A program made the position numbers and the translations under genes. Below, piece by piece: positions 27,462 through 35,677 of a stretch of DNA of 64,000 bases. Below the pieces are notes generated by a model, which was not told the DNA's origin, searched no databases, and saw only the letters and a program-made list of their open reading frames with translations. Origin of the DNA: JACDHG01 sp963815295 (GTDB lineage: Bacteria; Actinomycetota; Actinomycetes; Propionibacteriales; Nocardioidaceae); contig CAWFFZ010000001.1 of the NCBI GenBank assembly GCA_963815295.1, forward strand, positions 248,001 to 312,000, read 5' to 3'. Every line of letters starts with the position of its first letter. The first letter of the stretch is position 1.

Positions 27462-28826
27462 TCACGCGGTGACCCCTGCTCGCGACAGCAGCGCCGAGCT
27501 TGCCGACCGCACCGCGAGCGCCACCGCCGCGGCGTCGATCGTGACGAGCTCGTCGCGTCGTACGACGGGACGGCCCTGGACCAACAGCAGCTCGAGGGGT
27601 GGGGGTGAGCCGAGCACCAGGGCGGCGACCGGGTCGGCGATGTCGACGTGCGCCAACGTGTCAAGCCGCCACAAGGCGATGTCGGCAAGCTTGCCCGCCT
27701 CGAGCGAGCCGATCTGGTCGTCCCAGCCGAGCACTCGCGCACCACCCATGGTTGCCATCTCAAGGCCGTCGCGCACGGTGAGCGCAGTGGGGCCGCCACC
27801 GGCTCTGGCGAACAGCACGCTGTGGCGGAGCTCCTCGACGAGAGACGACGCCTCGTTGGAAGCGGCTCCGTCCACCCCAAGACCTACGTTGACGCCGGCC
27901 GCGCGCAGGTCGCTGCTGCCGCAAATCCCGGCGCCAAGACGGGCATTCGACGACGGGCAGTGCCCAACGCCGGTCCCCGTGGCGGCGAGCTTGGCGATGT
28001 CGCGATCCTTCAGGTGCACGGCGTGGGCGAGCCAGACATCATCGCCGAGCCACCCCAACGACTCGACGTAGTCAACCGGCGAGCAATTGAAGCGGTCACC
28101 GCAAAACTCGTCCTCGTCCAGCGTCTCGGCTAGATGTGTGTGGAGCCGGACGCCCTTGTCACGCGCGAGTTGGGCCGCCTGCTCCAGGAGCTCACCGGTA
28201 ACGGAGAAGGGTGAGCACGGCGAGACGCCGACACGCAGCATCGAGTCGGGGCCGGGGTCGTGGTGCTTGTCGATCGCCTCGGCGGTGGACGTGAGGATCG
28301 TGTCGATGTCCTCGACGACGTTGTCGGGGGGCAACCCTCCCTGGCTCTTCCCGAGGTCCATCGAGCCGCGGGTGGGAAAGAACCGCAGGCCCACCATCTC
28401 TGCCGCCTCCACCTCCGCGGTGAGAAGGTCTCCACCGTCGGCGGGGAACACGTAGTGGTGGTCCATGGACGTCGTGCAGCCAGACAGCGCCAGTCGGCCG
28501 AGCCCGGCGAGGGCCGCGGTGCGCACAGTGTGTTCGTCGAGACAGCCCCAGATCGGATACAGCGTCGTCAACCACTCGAACAGGGTGTGATCGACGGCGA
28601 AGCCGCGAGTCACTCCCTGGTACAGGTGATGGTGCGTGTTGACCAGGCCGGGGGTGGCAAGGCAGCCGGTTGCATCGACGTACTCCGCGTCCGTCAGATC
28701 GCGGGGCGCGGCCCCCTCGGCGACCGTCGTGATGCGACCTCCGTCGACCACGATGTGGCCGACCCTGTGCTCGGTCCGGCCAGCGTCCATCGTGGAGACC
28801 GCGCAGCCATCGATCACGGTTTTCAT
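27462..28826 (-). CDS. 8-oxoguanine deaminase / guanine deaminase-type amidohydrolase
   Basis: A 454-residue metal-dependent amidohydrolase of the ATZ/TRZ-chlorohydrolase group. Motifs are LVNTHHHLYQGVTRGF near residue 65, RLHTHLAET near 215, WLAHAVHLKDRDI and GHCPSSNARLGAG, and GLGVDGAASNEAS near 305. The HHHLYQ pattern is typical of 8-oxoguanine deaminases, which also fit an operon feeding xanthine or urate. The start at 28826 overlaps the Fe-S subunit stop (ATGA). The product, xanthine or urate, feeds directly into the neighbouring xanthine dehydrogenase and uricase. The exact choice between guanine and 8-oxoguanine needs assay. Confidence 0.87.
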   Translation of the reverse strand: MKTVIDGCAVSTMDAGRTEHRVGHIVVDGGRITTVAEGAAPRDLTDAEYVDATGCLATPGLVNTHHHLYQGVTRGFAVDHTLFEWLTTLYPIWGCLDEHTVRTAALAGLGRLALSGCTTSMDHHYVFPADGGDLLTAEVEAAEMVGLRFFPTRGSMDLGKSQGGLPPDNVVEDIDTILTSTAEAIDKHHDPGPDSMLRVGVSPCSPFSVTGELLEQAAQLARDKGVRLHTHLAETLDEDEFCGDRFNCSPVDYVESLGWLGDDVWLAHAVHLKDRDIAKLAATGTGVGHCPSSNARLGAGICGSSDLRAAGVNVGLGVDGAASNEASSLVEELRHSVLFARAGGGPTALTVRDGLEMATMGGARVLGWDDQIGSLEAGKLADIALWRLDTLAHVDIADPVAALVLGSPPPLELLLVQGRPVVRRDELVTIDAAAVALAVRSASSALLSRAGVTA

Positions 28827-29308
28827 GGGGTCTCGCTCGCGGGTGCTGACATCCGGCCGGCAGCAAGGCGTACGGCGTCGAGGATCTTCTCGTACCCGGT
28901 GCATCGGCAAAGGTTGCCGGCGAGCGCTTCGCGGATCTCGGCGTCGTCGGGGTCAGGGTCTCGGCGCAGCAGGTCGTGGGTTTGCACAATCAGCCCTGGC
29001 GTGCAGAAGCCGCACTGCACGGCACCTGCCTCGATGAACGCCTGCTGCACTGGATGCAAGTCATCCTCGCTTGACAGTCCCTCGACGGTCATCACGTCGC
29101 GACCGTTTGCCTGTCCGGCCGCGACGAGGCAAGCACACGACGAGACGCCGTCGACATACACCGTGCACGAGCCGCATTCGCCTTGCTCGCAAGCGTTCTT
29201 CGAGCCCGGCAGTCCCATCCGTTCGCGCAGCATGTAGAGGAGGCTCTCGCCCTCCCAGACGTCGTCGACAACGTAAGGCTCGCCATTGACGGTGGTGGTG
29301 ACCCTCAT
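28823..29308 (-). CDS. pucE: xanthine dehydrogenase 2Fe-2S subunit
   Basis: A 161-residue ferredoxin-like subunit with both clusters of the xanthine dehydrogenase family. The plant-type cluster has CEQGECGSC followed by a Cys in the SCAC segment, near residues 40-62. The second has CGFC near 100 and CRCTGY near 134. It transfers electrons from the molybdenum centre to FAD. The start at 29308 overlaps the FAD subunit stop by four bases, and its own stop overlaps the amidohydrolase start likewise, so translation is coupled. Confidence 0.93.
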   Translation of the reverse strand: MRVTTTVNGEPYVVDDVWEGESLLYMLRERMGLPGSKNACEQGECGSCTVYVDGVSSCACLVAAGQANGRDVMTVEGLSSEDDLHPVQQAFIEAGAVQCGFCTPGLIVQTHDLLRRDPDPDDAEIREALAGNLCRCTGYEKILDAVRLAAGRMSAPASETP

Positions 29309-30180
29309 CCGTTCGTGCCTCCCCGGTACTCGGTCCATGCCCAAGTCAGTGTGCGTCGCGCCATCACTGCGAGCGAGTGCAACCGGTATGCCGCTGTCCC
29401 CCGCACATCGTCGATCGGTGCTGCGCCGGCCTTGACCCGCTCGCCGAACTCCCGCGCGACGCTCTCAGGCAGCTCGCCGCGGGAATCCCACAATCCTTCG
29501 TCCTCGATCGCCGCAGCCAAGAATTGCTCGGCGTCTACAGCGCGACGCGGCGTCGGCGCAGCAGACCCGATGCCGGTTCCGACGCGCCGTTCGGTGGGGT
29601 GCAGGGCGAGACCGAACGCCGACACCGCGATGACCATCGCATTGCGCGTGCCGATCTTGCTGAACTGCTGTGGACCGGTCGCCGCCCTGATCCGGATCGC
29701 CGCGATCAGCTCGTCCGGGCTACCGGCATGCGTCTTGACGCCGGTGTAGAACTCGTCGATCGGCACGATGCGGGTGCCGCGCACGCTCGCCAGCTCGACC
29801 TCAGCCCCACCTGCCAACAACGGGGGGTGCGAGTCTCCGGCCGGCGAGGCTGCCCCGAGGTTGCCGCCGACTGTGCCGCGATTGCGGATCTGCGGCGACC
29901 CAACGGTGCGCGATGCCATCGCGAGCCCGGGCAGCGGGCCGGCAAGCTCGTCGATGACGCGTGTATAGGTGACGCCCGCGCCCAACCGCACGGTTCCGTT
30001 GTCTTGAGACCAGTCGGCCAGCTCGCTGATGCCGGTGAGATCGAGCAGGACAGGTGGGCGGTGGCGGTCGAAGTTGAGCTCGACCATCACGTCGGTGCCC
30101 CCGGTGATCGGCATCGCGTCGGGGTGCTCGGCCTTGGCGGTGAGGGCGTCAGCCCACGTCGTCGGCGCCAGGAACTCCAT
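29305..30180 (-). CDS. pucC: xanthine dehydrogenase FAD subunit
   Basis: A 291-residue FAD-binding subunit of the CO-dehydrogenase/xanthine dehydrogenase flavoprotein type. The FAD-pyrophosphate loops are PITGGTDVMVELNF near residue 25 and TVGSPQIRNRGTVGGNLGAAS near 100, with DSHPPLLAGGA and the C-terminal helical domain after them. ATG 30180 follows a GGGAGGGAGGG ribosome site; a GTG one codon before it is possible. It leads the second half of the operon, 95 bases after the urate oxidase gene, and may have its own promoter there. Confidence 0.92.
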   Translation of the reverse strand: MEFLAPTTWADALTAKAEHPDAMPITGGTDVMVELNFDRHRPPVLLDLTGISELADWSQDNGTVRLGAGVTYTRVIDELAGPLPGLAMASRTVGSPQIRNRGTVGGNLGAASPAGDSHPPLLAGGAEVELASVRGTRIVPIDEFYTGVKTHAGSPDELIAAIRIRAATGPQQFSKIGTRNAMVIAVSAFGLALHPTERRVGTGIGSAAPTPRRAVDAEQFLAAAIEDEGLWDSRGELPESVAREFGERVKAGAAPIDDVRGTAAYRLHSLAVMARRTLTWAWTEYRGGTNG

Positions 30181-30275
30181 CACCCTCCCTCCCGAAGCTC
30201 AGACTCATGCTCTTCCTCGTTGGCCCACTCGTCCAGCCTGCCAGCACCAGCCCCAGTCCGTACGGCGGCGACCGG

Positions 30276-31166
30276 TCACTCGTTCCACGCGCTGCCTGGG
30301 TCAGGACCGTCGTCGCGGAGCACCGTGGCCTGGATCAGCCCGTAGGGGCGGTCGTCGGCGTGGAACACCTCACCGGGGTTGTCGAGTCCGAACGGTTCGA
30401 GGTCGTAGGCGAAGTGGTGGATGTTCGGGGCGGACAGCCGTATCTCGGCAACCTCCGGCTGTCGTTCGAGGACCGCCCGGCCCATCTCGTACAGCGTCTG
30501 CTGCAGCGCCAAGCTGTGGACGGTCGCGAAGATCGCGAGCAGGGTGGCCCGGATGGCGTCGTACGACGTACGCCAATCGACGAAGACGCCGTCATAGCGC
30601 CACCGGACGCTCAACGAGGTCGACATCACCCGGTCGTGGGTGTCGCGCAGCGTCGTGTAGTCGTCGCGCAGGAACCCGGCGAACTCCGACCCGGTGGACT
30701 TGAGTACGACGAGGTCGCGTAGCCCGGAAACCACCCAAGCCTGCTGCTCGGCGCCAACACCCTCCACGGTGACAGCGGTCGTGCGAACCTCCTGACCGCG
30801 CCGCACAAAGCTGTGGTCGTGGCCAGCACCCTCCACCTGGATGCGATCCCAGACGTACTCGTCGATCGCGACCCGCGCCCCCGTCACTGGAGCGATGTCG
30901 TCGGCGAAGTGCCGCCCGAGAGCCAAGGCGAAGTCCTCGATCTGGTCGACGCCGGCCGACTTCGCAAACGCGAACACGGTGTTCTTCTGGGTGTCGGTCG
31001 GCAGCACCATCGCCTGGTCACCGGAGGTGTGCGCGTCGGCGAAGTCACCGCGCAGCGCAGTCGACACGTTGAGGTCATGAATCTCGTGGCGTGGCGACTC
31101 TCGATCGATGCGGACGACCCGGTTCTCCGCCTTGCCGTACTGGTTCGGCCCCAAGACGATTGCCAT
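30276..31166 (-). CDS. pucL: urate oxidase (uricase)
   Basis: A 296-residue cofactor-free uricase that oxidises urate to 5-hydroxyisourate. The tandem T-fold halves are complete. The catalytic triad region is visible as the Lys in NQYGKAENRVV, the Thr in LPTDTQKNTVF and the His in SAPNIHHFAYDL. Length matches the family. It follows the HIU hydrolase gene by three bases; the order HIU hydrolase, uricase ensures the unstable product is processed at once. Confidence 0.95.
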   Translation of the reverse strand: MAIVLGPNQYGKAENRVVRIDRESPRHEIHDLNVSTALRGDFADAHTSGDQAMVLPTDTQKNTVFAFAKSAGVDQIEDFALALGRHFADDIAPVTGARVAIDEYVWDRIQVEGAGHDHSFVRRGQEVRTTAVTVEGVGAEQQAWVVSGLRDLVVLKSTGSEFAGFLRDDYTTLRDTHDRVMSTSLSVRWRYDGVFVDWRTSYDAIRATLLAIFATVHSLALQQTLYEMGRAVLERQPEVAEIRLSAPNIHHFAYDLEPFGLDNPGEVFHADDRPYGLIQATVLRDDGPDPGSAWNE

Positions 31167-31169
31167 CGC

Positions 31170-31499
31170 TCAAGACCCTTGGTATGTCGTGTAGCCGAAC
31201 GGGCTGAGCAGCAGTGGCACGTGGTAGTGGTCGGCCCCGCCAACTTCGAAGGTCACGACCACTTCGGGGAGAAACGTGGCGACCCCGTGGTCGGCGAAGT
31301 AGCCGCCGGTGTTGAAGCGGAGCCGGTAAACACCGGGGGTCAGGCGGTCCGGTCCGAGCTCGCCGACCCGGCCGTGGTCGTCGGTGACCTCGGTGGCGAC
31401 GACCGGAGGTTCGCCCGTCGCTTGCTCGAGGACGACGGGGACACCGGCAGCGGGTCGACCGCGGGCGGTGTCGAGCACGTGGGTCGAGACATGGCTCAT
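31170..31499 (-). CDS. uraH: 5-hydroxyisourate hydrolase
   Basis: A 109-residue transthyretin-like protein that hydrolyses 5-hydroxyisourate to OHCU. The N-terminal STHVLDTARGRPA and the C-terminal SPFGYTTYQGS are the family signatures. The C-terminal tetrapeptide is YQGS where the usual form is YRGS; the codon is CAA, so the Arg has been replaced by Gln at a residue normally near the active site. Start ATG 31499 overlaps the OHCU decarboxylase stop by four bases. Confidence 0.93.
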   Translation of the reverse strand: MSHVSTHVLDTARGRPAAGVPVVLEQATGEPPVVATEVTDDHGRVGELGPDRLTPGVYRLRFNTGGYFADHGVATFLPEVVVTFEVGGADHYHVPLLLSPFGYTTYQGS

Positions 31500-31993
31500 C
31501 GGGTCACCACCTGTTCGAGACGCAGAAGCGCGATATGCCGGAGCTCGGCGACGGTCTCACGCCGCTCCGTGGCGTCGTCATTGCCGAGGCGACGCTCCAG
31601 CTCAGCCAGGATCTCGTCGCTGTCACGACCGGCTGCACGGATCAGGAAGACCCTGCCGAACCTGTCCTCATATGCCTTGTTACCGCGCAGGAGGCGACTG
31701 CTGAGTTCGGTGTCGGTCGCGTCGACGCCCGACTGTTCGGCGTGCGACATGGCTGCGTCATCGCCACTCGACTCGGATCGCTCGCCGATCCGCGGGTGCT
31801 GCCTCAGCGCCTCGGCCAGCTCGTCATCGGTCAGATTCTCGGCGCTGGCTCGCCCCTGGGCAAGGAGGGCGGCCAGATCGCCGTACGGACGGGCGTCGAC
31901 AAGTTCGTCCACCCATCGTTCTACCCCGAAACAGGCACCGAGAGTGGCACGCGCCTCAGGCTCGGCAAGCGCGTTGAAGGCGTCGACCTGCAT
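31496..31993 (-). CDS. uraD: OHCU decarboxylase
   Basis: A 165-residue 2-oxo-4-hydroxy-4-carboxy-5-ureidoimidazoline decarboxylase that gives S-allantoin. The catalytic His lies in LRQHPRIGER near residue 68, with the Glu in SHAEQSGVDATD after it, and NKAYEDRFGRVFLIRAAGRD is the typical substrate region. It is the first gene of the long purine operon, so the main promoter should lie between 31994 and about 32100. The ATG at 31993 is preferred over a TTG two codons upstream. Confidence 0.93.
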   Translation of the reverse strand: MQVDAFNALAEPEARATLGACFGVERWVDELVDARPYGDLAALLAQGRASAENLTDDELAEALRQHPRIGERSESSGDDAAMSHAEQSGVDATDTELSSRLLRGNKAYEDRFGRVFLIRAAGRDSDEILAELERRLGNDDATERRETVAELRHIALLRLEQVVTR

Positions 31994-32067
31994 GGGCAAT
32001 CCTGTCGAGTCGGAGTCGTGACCGGCAACACACTAACCTGCGGTGCTGCTTCAACGCCTGTGGCTGA

Positions 32068-32087
32068 ACGACCGCGTGAACGGTCGC
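32068..32087 (-). terminator. possible hairpin after the M1 peptidase gene
   Basis: ACGACCG (32068-32074) and CGGTCGC (32081-32087) pair over six bases plus one wobble with a six-base loop. It starts 28 bases after the M1 peptidase stop on the minus strand. It may end that transcript before the purine operon promoter, or be an operator for the operon. Evidence is symmetry and position only. Confidence 0.3.
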
Positions 32088-32114
32088 TCGGACCTTCGAC
32101 CAGCGCGGGTGGGG

Positions 32115-33545
32115 TCAGAGGTCGCCGGGGTGCAGGTTGGCCTCGGACGGCACCCCCACGCTGAGCACCCATTCGTCCCAGAAGCTCGTCAGGTCGACTC
32201 CGGTCGCAGACTCCAGCTCGTTGCGGAGACCAAGCATCGACAGGTTGGCGCCCGCGTACTCGCGTTGGATCGCACGCAGCGATGAGAAGAACACCTGGCT
32301 CCCGAGCTTGCCGCGCAACGCATGCAGGAAGTAGGTGCCCTTGAGATAGACACCTCCGAAGTCGAACTCGTTGCCCGGGCCCATGTCATAGAGCGGTGCG
32401 TCGAAGAGCGAGTCCCTCTCCACGCCATTTCCGTAGCGGGCGTCGAGGTCGACGCCCCGATGCTCGTCCCACAACCAGACGGAGTACGACGCGAAGCACT
32501 CGTTCAGGCAGATGTCACGCCACCGTTTCAGCGTGACGTTGTCGCCCCACCACTGGTGCCCGTTCTCGTGCACGATCGTGGGGACATCGGCCCCTTCGGT
32601 GTAGATCGGCCTGGTGAACGTCTCGAGCGAGAACGGCACCTGCCCGTTGACGAAGATGCCACCTGCCTGTGGCGCCGGGTAGGCACCCCATCGCGCCGAC
32701 AGCACCCGCAGGATCTCTGGCAGCAGCGCCTCACGCTGCGGCGCGTCGCCCGGCTCGGGACCGTAAGCAGAGATCACCGGCGTGCCGTCGGCCAGCGTCG
32801 AGCGCTCGAACGTCAGCTTGTCGATGTAGATGGTCGTCAGGTACGTCGCAGTGGCCTCACGCAGGTGCCACCGGAAGGTCCGCACGGGACTGCCCGCGCG
32901 AGTGCCGAACGTCGTCCGTCCCTGACTCCCAACCGAGACGACATCGAACGGACGCGGGACGGTCGCCGTGACCGAGAACAAGGCCTTGTCGGTCGGATGG
33001 TCGTTGCAGGGGTACCACAAGGTGCACGAATGGGGTTCGCCGGCGATGAAGCCGCCCCCGGGCGTGGTTGCGTCGAACCACCCGCTGGGGACCCCCGACC
33101 CGAGCGGGTCGACTCCAGGTTTGCCGCGGTAGCTGACGATCGTGACGAAGGACGAGCCCTTCCGGATCAGCCGATCCGACGTGATGACCAGCTCGTGCGC
33201 GTCGGCACGCTGCCAGGTGGCCGATCGCCCATCGACCGTGACCCCGATGACGCGGAAACCTACGAGGTCGAGATGAAAGCTGCGCAGGGCCCGCTTGGCG
33301 ACGGACGAGATCACCGTGTCAGCTGCGATGCGCTCGGTTGACGGGAAGTAGTCGAGCTTGACGTGATACCGCGTCACCTCGTAGCCGAGGTTGCCGTCGT
33401 CGGGGTAGTACGGGTCGCCGATGCCTTCACCCGTGGCGGCGGCGACCCGCTGGCCCGACGTGGTGCGTGAGTCGCCCCCGAACGTGCAGCCGGACAGCAG
33501 CCCCAGGACTGCGAGTGCTGCGACCAACCGGCTGCGAGCTCGCAT
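32115..33545 (-). CDS. M1-family metallopeptidase, lipoprotein
   Basis: A 476-residue secreted zinc aminopeptidase-like protein. A signal peptide ends with the lipobox GLLSGC at about residue 20, so it is membrane-anchored outside. After the N-terminal beta domain comes the zinc motif HENGHQWWGDNV near residue 310, with the third ligand Glu in CLNECFASY 19 residues on. The usual GAMEN exopeptidase motif reads GGIFVNG here and is not conserved, so classic aminopeptidase activity is uncertain. The C-terminal helical domain is short. ATG 33545 has GGAGGG seven bases upstream. Confidence 0.87.
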   Translation of the reverse strand: MRARSRLVAALAVLGLLSGCTFGGDSRTTSGQRVAAATGEGIGDPYYPDDGNLGYEVTRYHVKLDYFPSTERIAADTVISSVAKRALRSFHLDLVGFRVIGVTVDGRSATWQRADAHELVITSDRLIRKGSSFVTIVSYRGKPGVDPLGSGVPSGWFDATTPGGGFIAGEPHSCTLWYPCNDHPTDKALFSVTATVPRPFDVVSVGSQGRTTFGTRAGSPVRTFRWHLREATATYLTTIYIDKLTFERSTLADGTPVISAYGPEPGDAPQREALLPEILRVLSARWGAYPAPQAGGIFVNGQVPFSLETFTRPIYTEGADVPTIVHENGHQWWGDNVTLKRWRDICLNECFASYSVWLWDEHRGVDLDARYGNGVERDSLFDAPLYDMGPGNEFDFGGVYLKGTYFLHALRGKLGSQVFFSSLRAIQREYAGANLSMLGLRNELESATGVDLTSFWDEWVLSVGVPSEANLHPGDL

Positions 33546-33581
33546 CAACCTTCCCTCCGGAGGACGAGACGACCGTAGCGA

Positions 33582-34151
33582 TCATGCCACTGCAGCGGCA
33601 CGGAGCTCATCCGCGCGAAAAAGCGGTAGCAATCTGATACCTGACTCCGCCAAGGTCTCGACGCCTCCGGCTTCACGGTCGATGACGCAGAGCGCTGTGT
33701 CCACGTTCGCGCCCATCGCGCGCAGGTCATTGACAGACAAGACGATTTGGCCACCGGAGGTGACGACGTCCTCGATCACCGTCACCTTTCGGCCTTCGAG
33801 GGGAGCCCCCTCTGCGATCTTGCAGGTCCCATACGTCTTGGCCTGTTTGCGAACGAACGCCGCGGGCAACCCGGTGTGCAATGACAGCGCGGTCGCGACC
33901 GGTACGCCGCCTAGCTCCAACCCAGCCAGCACCTCTGTGTCGAACGGCAGGAGGTCGACCATCGCTGCTGCGATCTCTCGCAACAGCTCCGGCTTCCCCT
34001 CAAACTGGTACTTGTCGAAATACTCGGTCGCGGTGACCCCGGACCGCAGCAGGAACTCGCCCGTCAGATGCGATACGCGGTAGATCTCGGCTGCCATCAG
34101 CTCGCGGTCTCCCGCGTAGCTGGGGGCTGTCTCGTCTCCGGGCGGCGTCAT
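33582..34151 (-). CDS. pyrE: orotate phosphoribosyltransferase
   Basis: A 189-residue type I phosphoribosyltransferase that makes OMP from orotate and PRPP in pyrimidine synthesis. The PRPP loop VTVIEDVVTSGGQIV near residue 125 is diagnostic, with the KTYGTCKIAEGAPLEG segment carrying conserved basic residues, and the substrate loop around FEGKPELL. ATG 34151 has AAGGG about seven bases upstream; longer frames upstream add non-conserved sequence. It stands apart from other pyr genes and diverges from tmsA. Confidence 0.92.
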   Translation of the reverse strand: MTPPGDETAPSYAGDRELMAAEIYRVSHLTGEFLLRSGVTATEYFDKYQFEGKPELLREIAAAMVDLLPFDTEVLAGLELGGVPVATALSLHTGLPAAFVRKQAKTYGTCKIAEGAPLEGRKVTVIEDVVTSGGQIVLSVNDLRAMGANVDTALCVIDREAGGVETLAESGIRLLPLFRADELRAAAVA

Positions 34152-34267
34152 ACCGGCCCTTCCCTTCTTTGTGCGGTGCAGCCTCATGGCGGTCCAGTGT
34201 TGGCAATGCGTCTCGGCAGCAGATCGGTTACAGCGTAGAGGTCGCCTGTCATGGCTACGATGGTCAT

Positions 34268-35677
34268 GTGCAGGTGATTGGGAGGCCGGCCACGCAGCAC
34301 GACACTGCCGTCGAGGCCCTGCAGGCGTCATACCGCTCCCTCGCGCCAGGAACCACCGTGCGGCTGGCCAAACCCACCTCCAACCTGTTCCGCCCGCGCT
34401 CCCACACGACGACGCCCGGGCTCGACGTGAGCCAGCTCAACGGCGTCATCGGGGTCGACCCGGTGGCGCGGGTCGCCGACGTGCAGGGGATGTGCACCTA
34501 CGAGCACCTCGTCGACGCCACCCTCGCCCACGGCCTGATGCCGCTGGTGGTGCCGCAGCTGAGGACCATCACGCTGGGCGGCGCGGTGACCGGGCTCGGC
34601 ATCGAGGCGTCGTCGTTTCGCCACGGGCTGCCGCATGAGTCTGTGTTGGAGATCGACATCCTCACCGGTGACGGTGAGATCGTCACCGCAACGCCCGACG
34701 GTGAGCACGCCGAGCTGTTCGCAGCCTTCCCCAACTCCTACGGCAGTCTCGGTTACGCCGTACGGCTGCGGATCGAGTTGCAACCCGTCAGCCCTTACGT
34801 CGGCCTGCGCCACGTACGATTCGACGACCTCGACGCGATGGTGCAGGCGATCACCGCCATCTGCACCACCCTCGCATGGGAGGGTCAACCGGTCGACTTC
34901 CTCGACGGGGTGATGTTCTCGCCCGACGAGGCATATCTCACCCTCGGCCGCTTCGTCGACGACATCGCATCGTCGGGGCTGCTCGCGGCCAGCGACTACA
35001 CCGGCAAACACATCTACTACCGGTCGATCCCTACGCGCACCCGCGACGTCTTGACGACCTACGACTATCTGTGGCGATGGGACACCGACTGGTTCTGGTG
35101 TTCGCAGCCATTCGGTGCCCAGCATCCGCTGGTCCGGCGCCTGTGGCCGGCCCGCTACCGACGCAGCGACATCTACCACCGGATCGTCGGTTGGGAGAAC
35201 CGCTTCGGCGTGAGGGCGCGGATCGACCGGCTGCGCGGCAAACCCGACCACGAACGCGTCGTCCAGGACGTCGAGATCCCGGTGGAGTCGACCGCCGGCT
35301 TCCTGCGTTGGTTCGACGCCAACGTCGGGATGCGGCCGGTGTGGCTCTGCCCGCTGAAGCTGCGCGAGTCCGAAGGCAGTGGCTCGGCGAGGACCTGGCC
35401 GCTATACCCGCTGCGCCCGCGACAGGTCTACGTCAACATCGGCTTCTGGGGGTTGGTCGACATCCGGCCCGGCCGCTCAGACGGCGACGTCAACCGAGAC
35501 ATCGAGGCAGCTGTCGCCGACCACGGCGGACACAAATCGCTGTACTCCGATGCCTACTACGACGAGGATCATTTCAACGCCATCTATGGTGGCGCGACAT
35601 ACCGAGAGGTGAAGAAAAAGTACGACCCCCAGCACCGGTTGACCGAGCTCTACGACAAGGCGGTGGGACGAAGATGA
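34268..35677 (+). CDS. tmsA: FAD-dependent reductase for 10-methyl fatty acid synthesis
   Basis: A 469-residue FAD-binding oxidoreductase of the PCMH/FAD-binding-4 type, related to DHCR24-like sterol reductases. The FAD domain runs from VRLAKPTSNLFRPR through VSQLNGVIGVDP, the loop ITLGGAVTGLGIEASSF near residue 105 and ESVLEIDILTGDGEI. In mycobacteria and corynebacteria the homologue (TmsA/BfaA) reduces the 10-methylene fatty acyl intermediate to 10-methylstearate. The immediate downstream methyltransferase, with a four-base overlap, supports this. The start is GTG 34268; a GTG two codons later is possible. No tmsC is present. Confidence 0.88.
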   Translation: MQVIGRPATQHDTAVEALQASYRSLAPGTTVRLAKPTSNLFRPRSHTTTPGLDVSQLNGVIGVDPVARVADVQGMCTYEHLVDATLAHGLMPLVVPQLRTITLGGAVTGLGIEASSFRHGLPHESVLEIDILTGDGEIVTATPDGEHAELFAAFPNSYGSLGYAVRLRIELQPVSPYVGLRHVRFDDLDAMVQAITAICTTLAWEGQPVDFLDGVMFSPDEAYLTLGRFVDDIASSGLLAASDYTGKHIYYRSIPTRTRDVLTTYDYLWRWDTDWFWCSQPFGAQHPLVRRLWPARYRRSDIYHRIVGWENRFGVRARIDRLRGKPDHERVVQDVEIPVESTAGFLRWFDANVGMRPVWLCPLKLRESEGSGSARTWPLYPLRPRQVYVNIGFWGLVDIRPGRSDGDVNRDIEAAVADHGGHKSLYSDAYYDEDHFNAIYGGATYREVKKKYDPQHRLTELYDKAVGRR

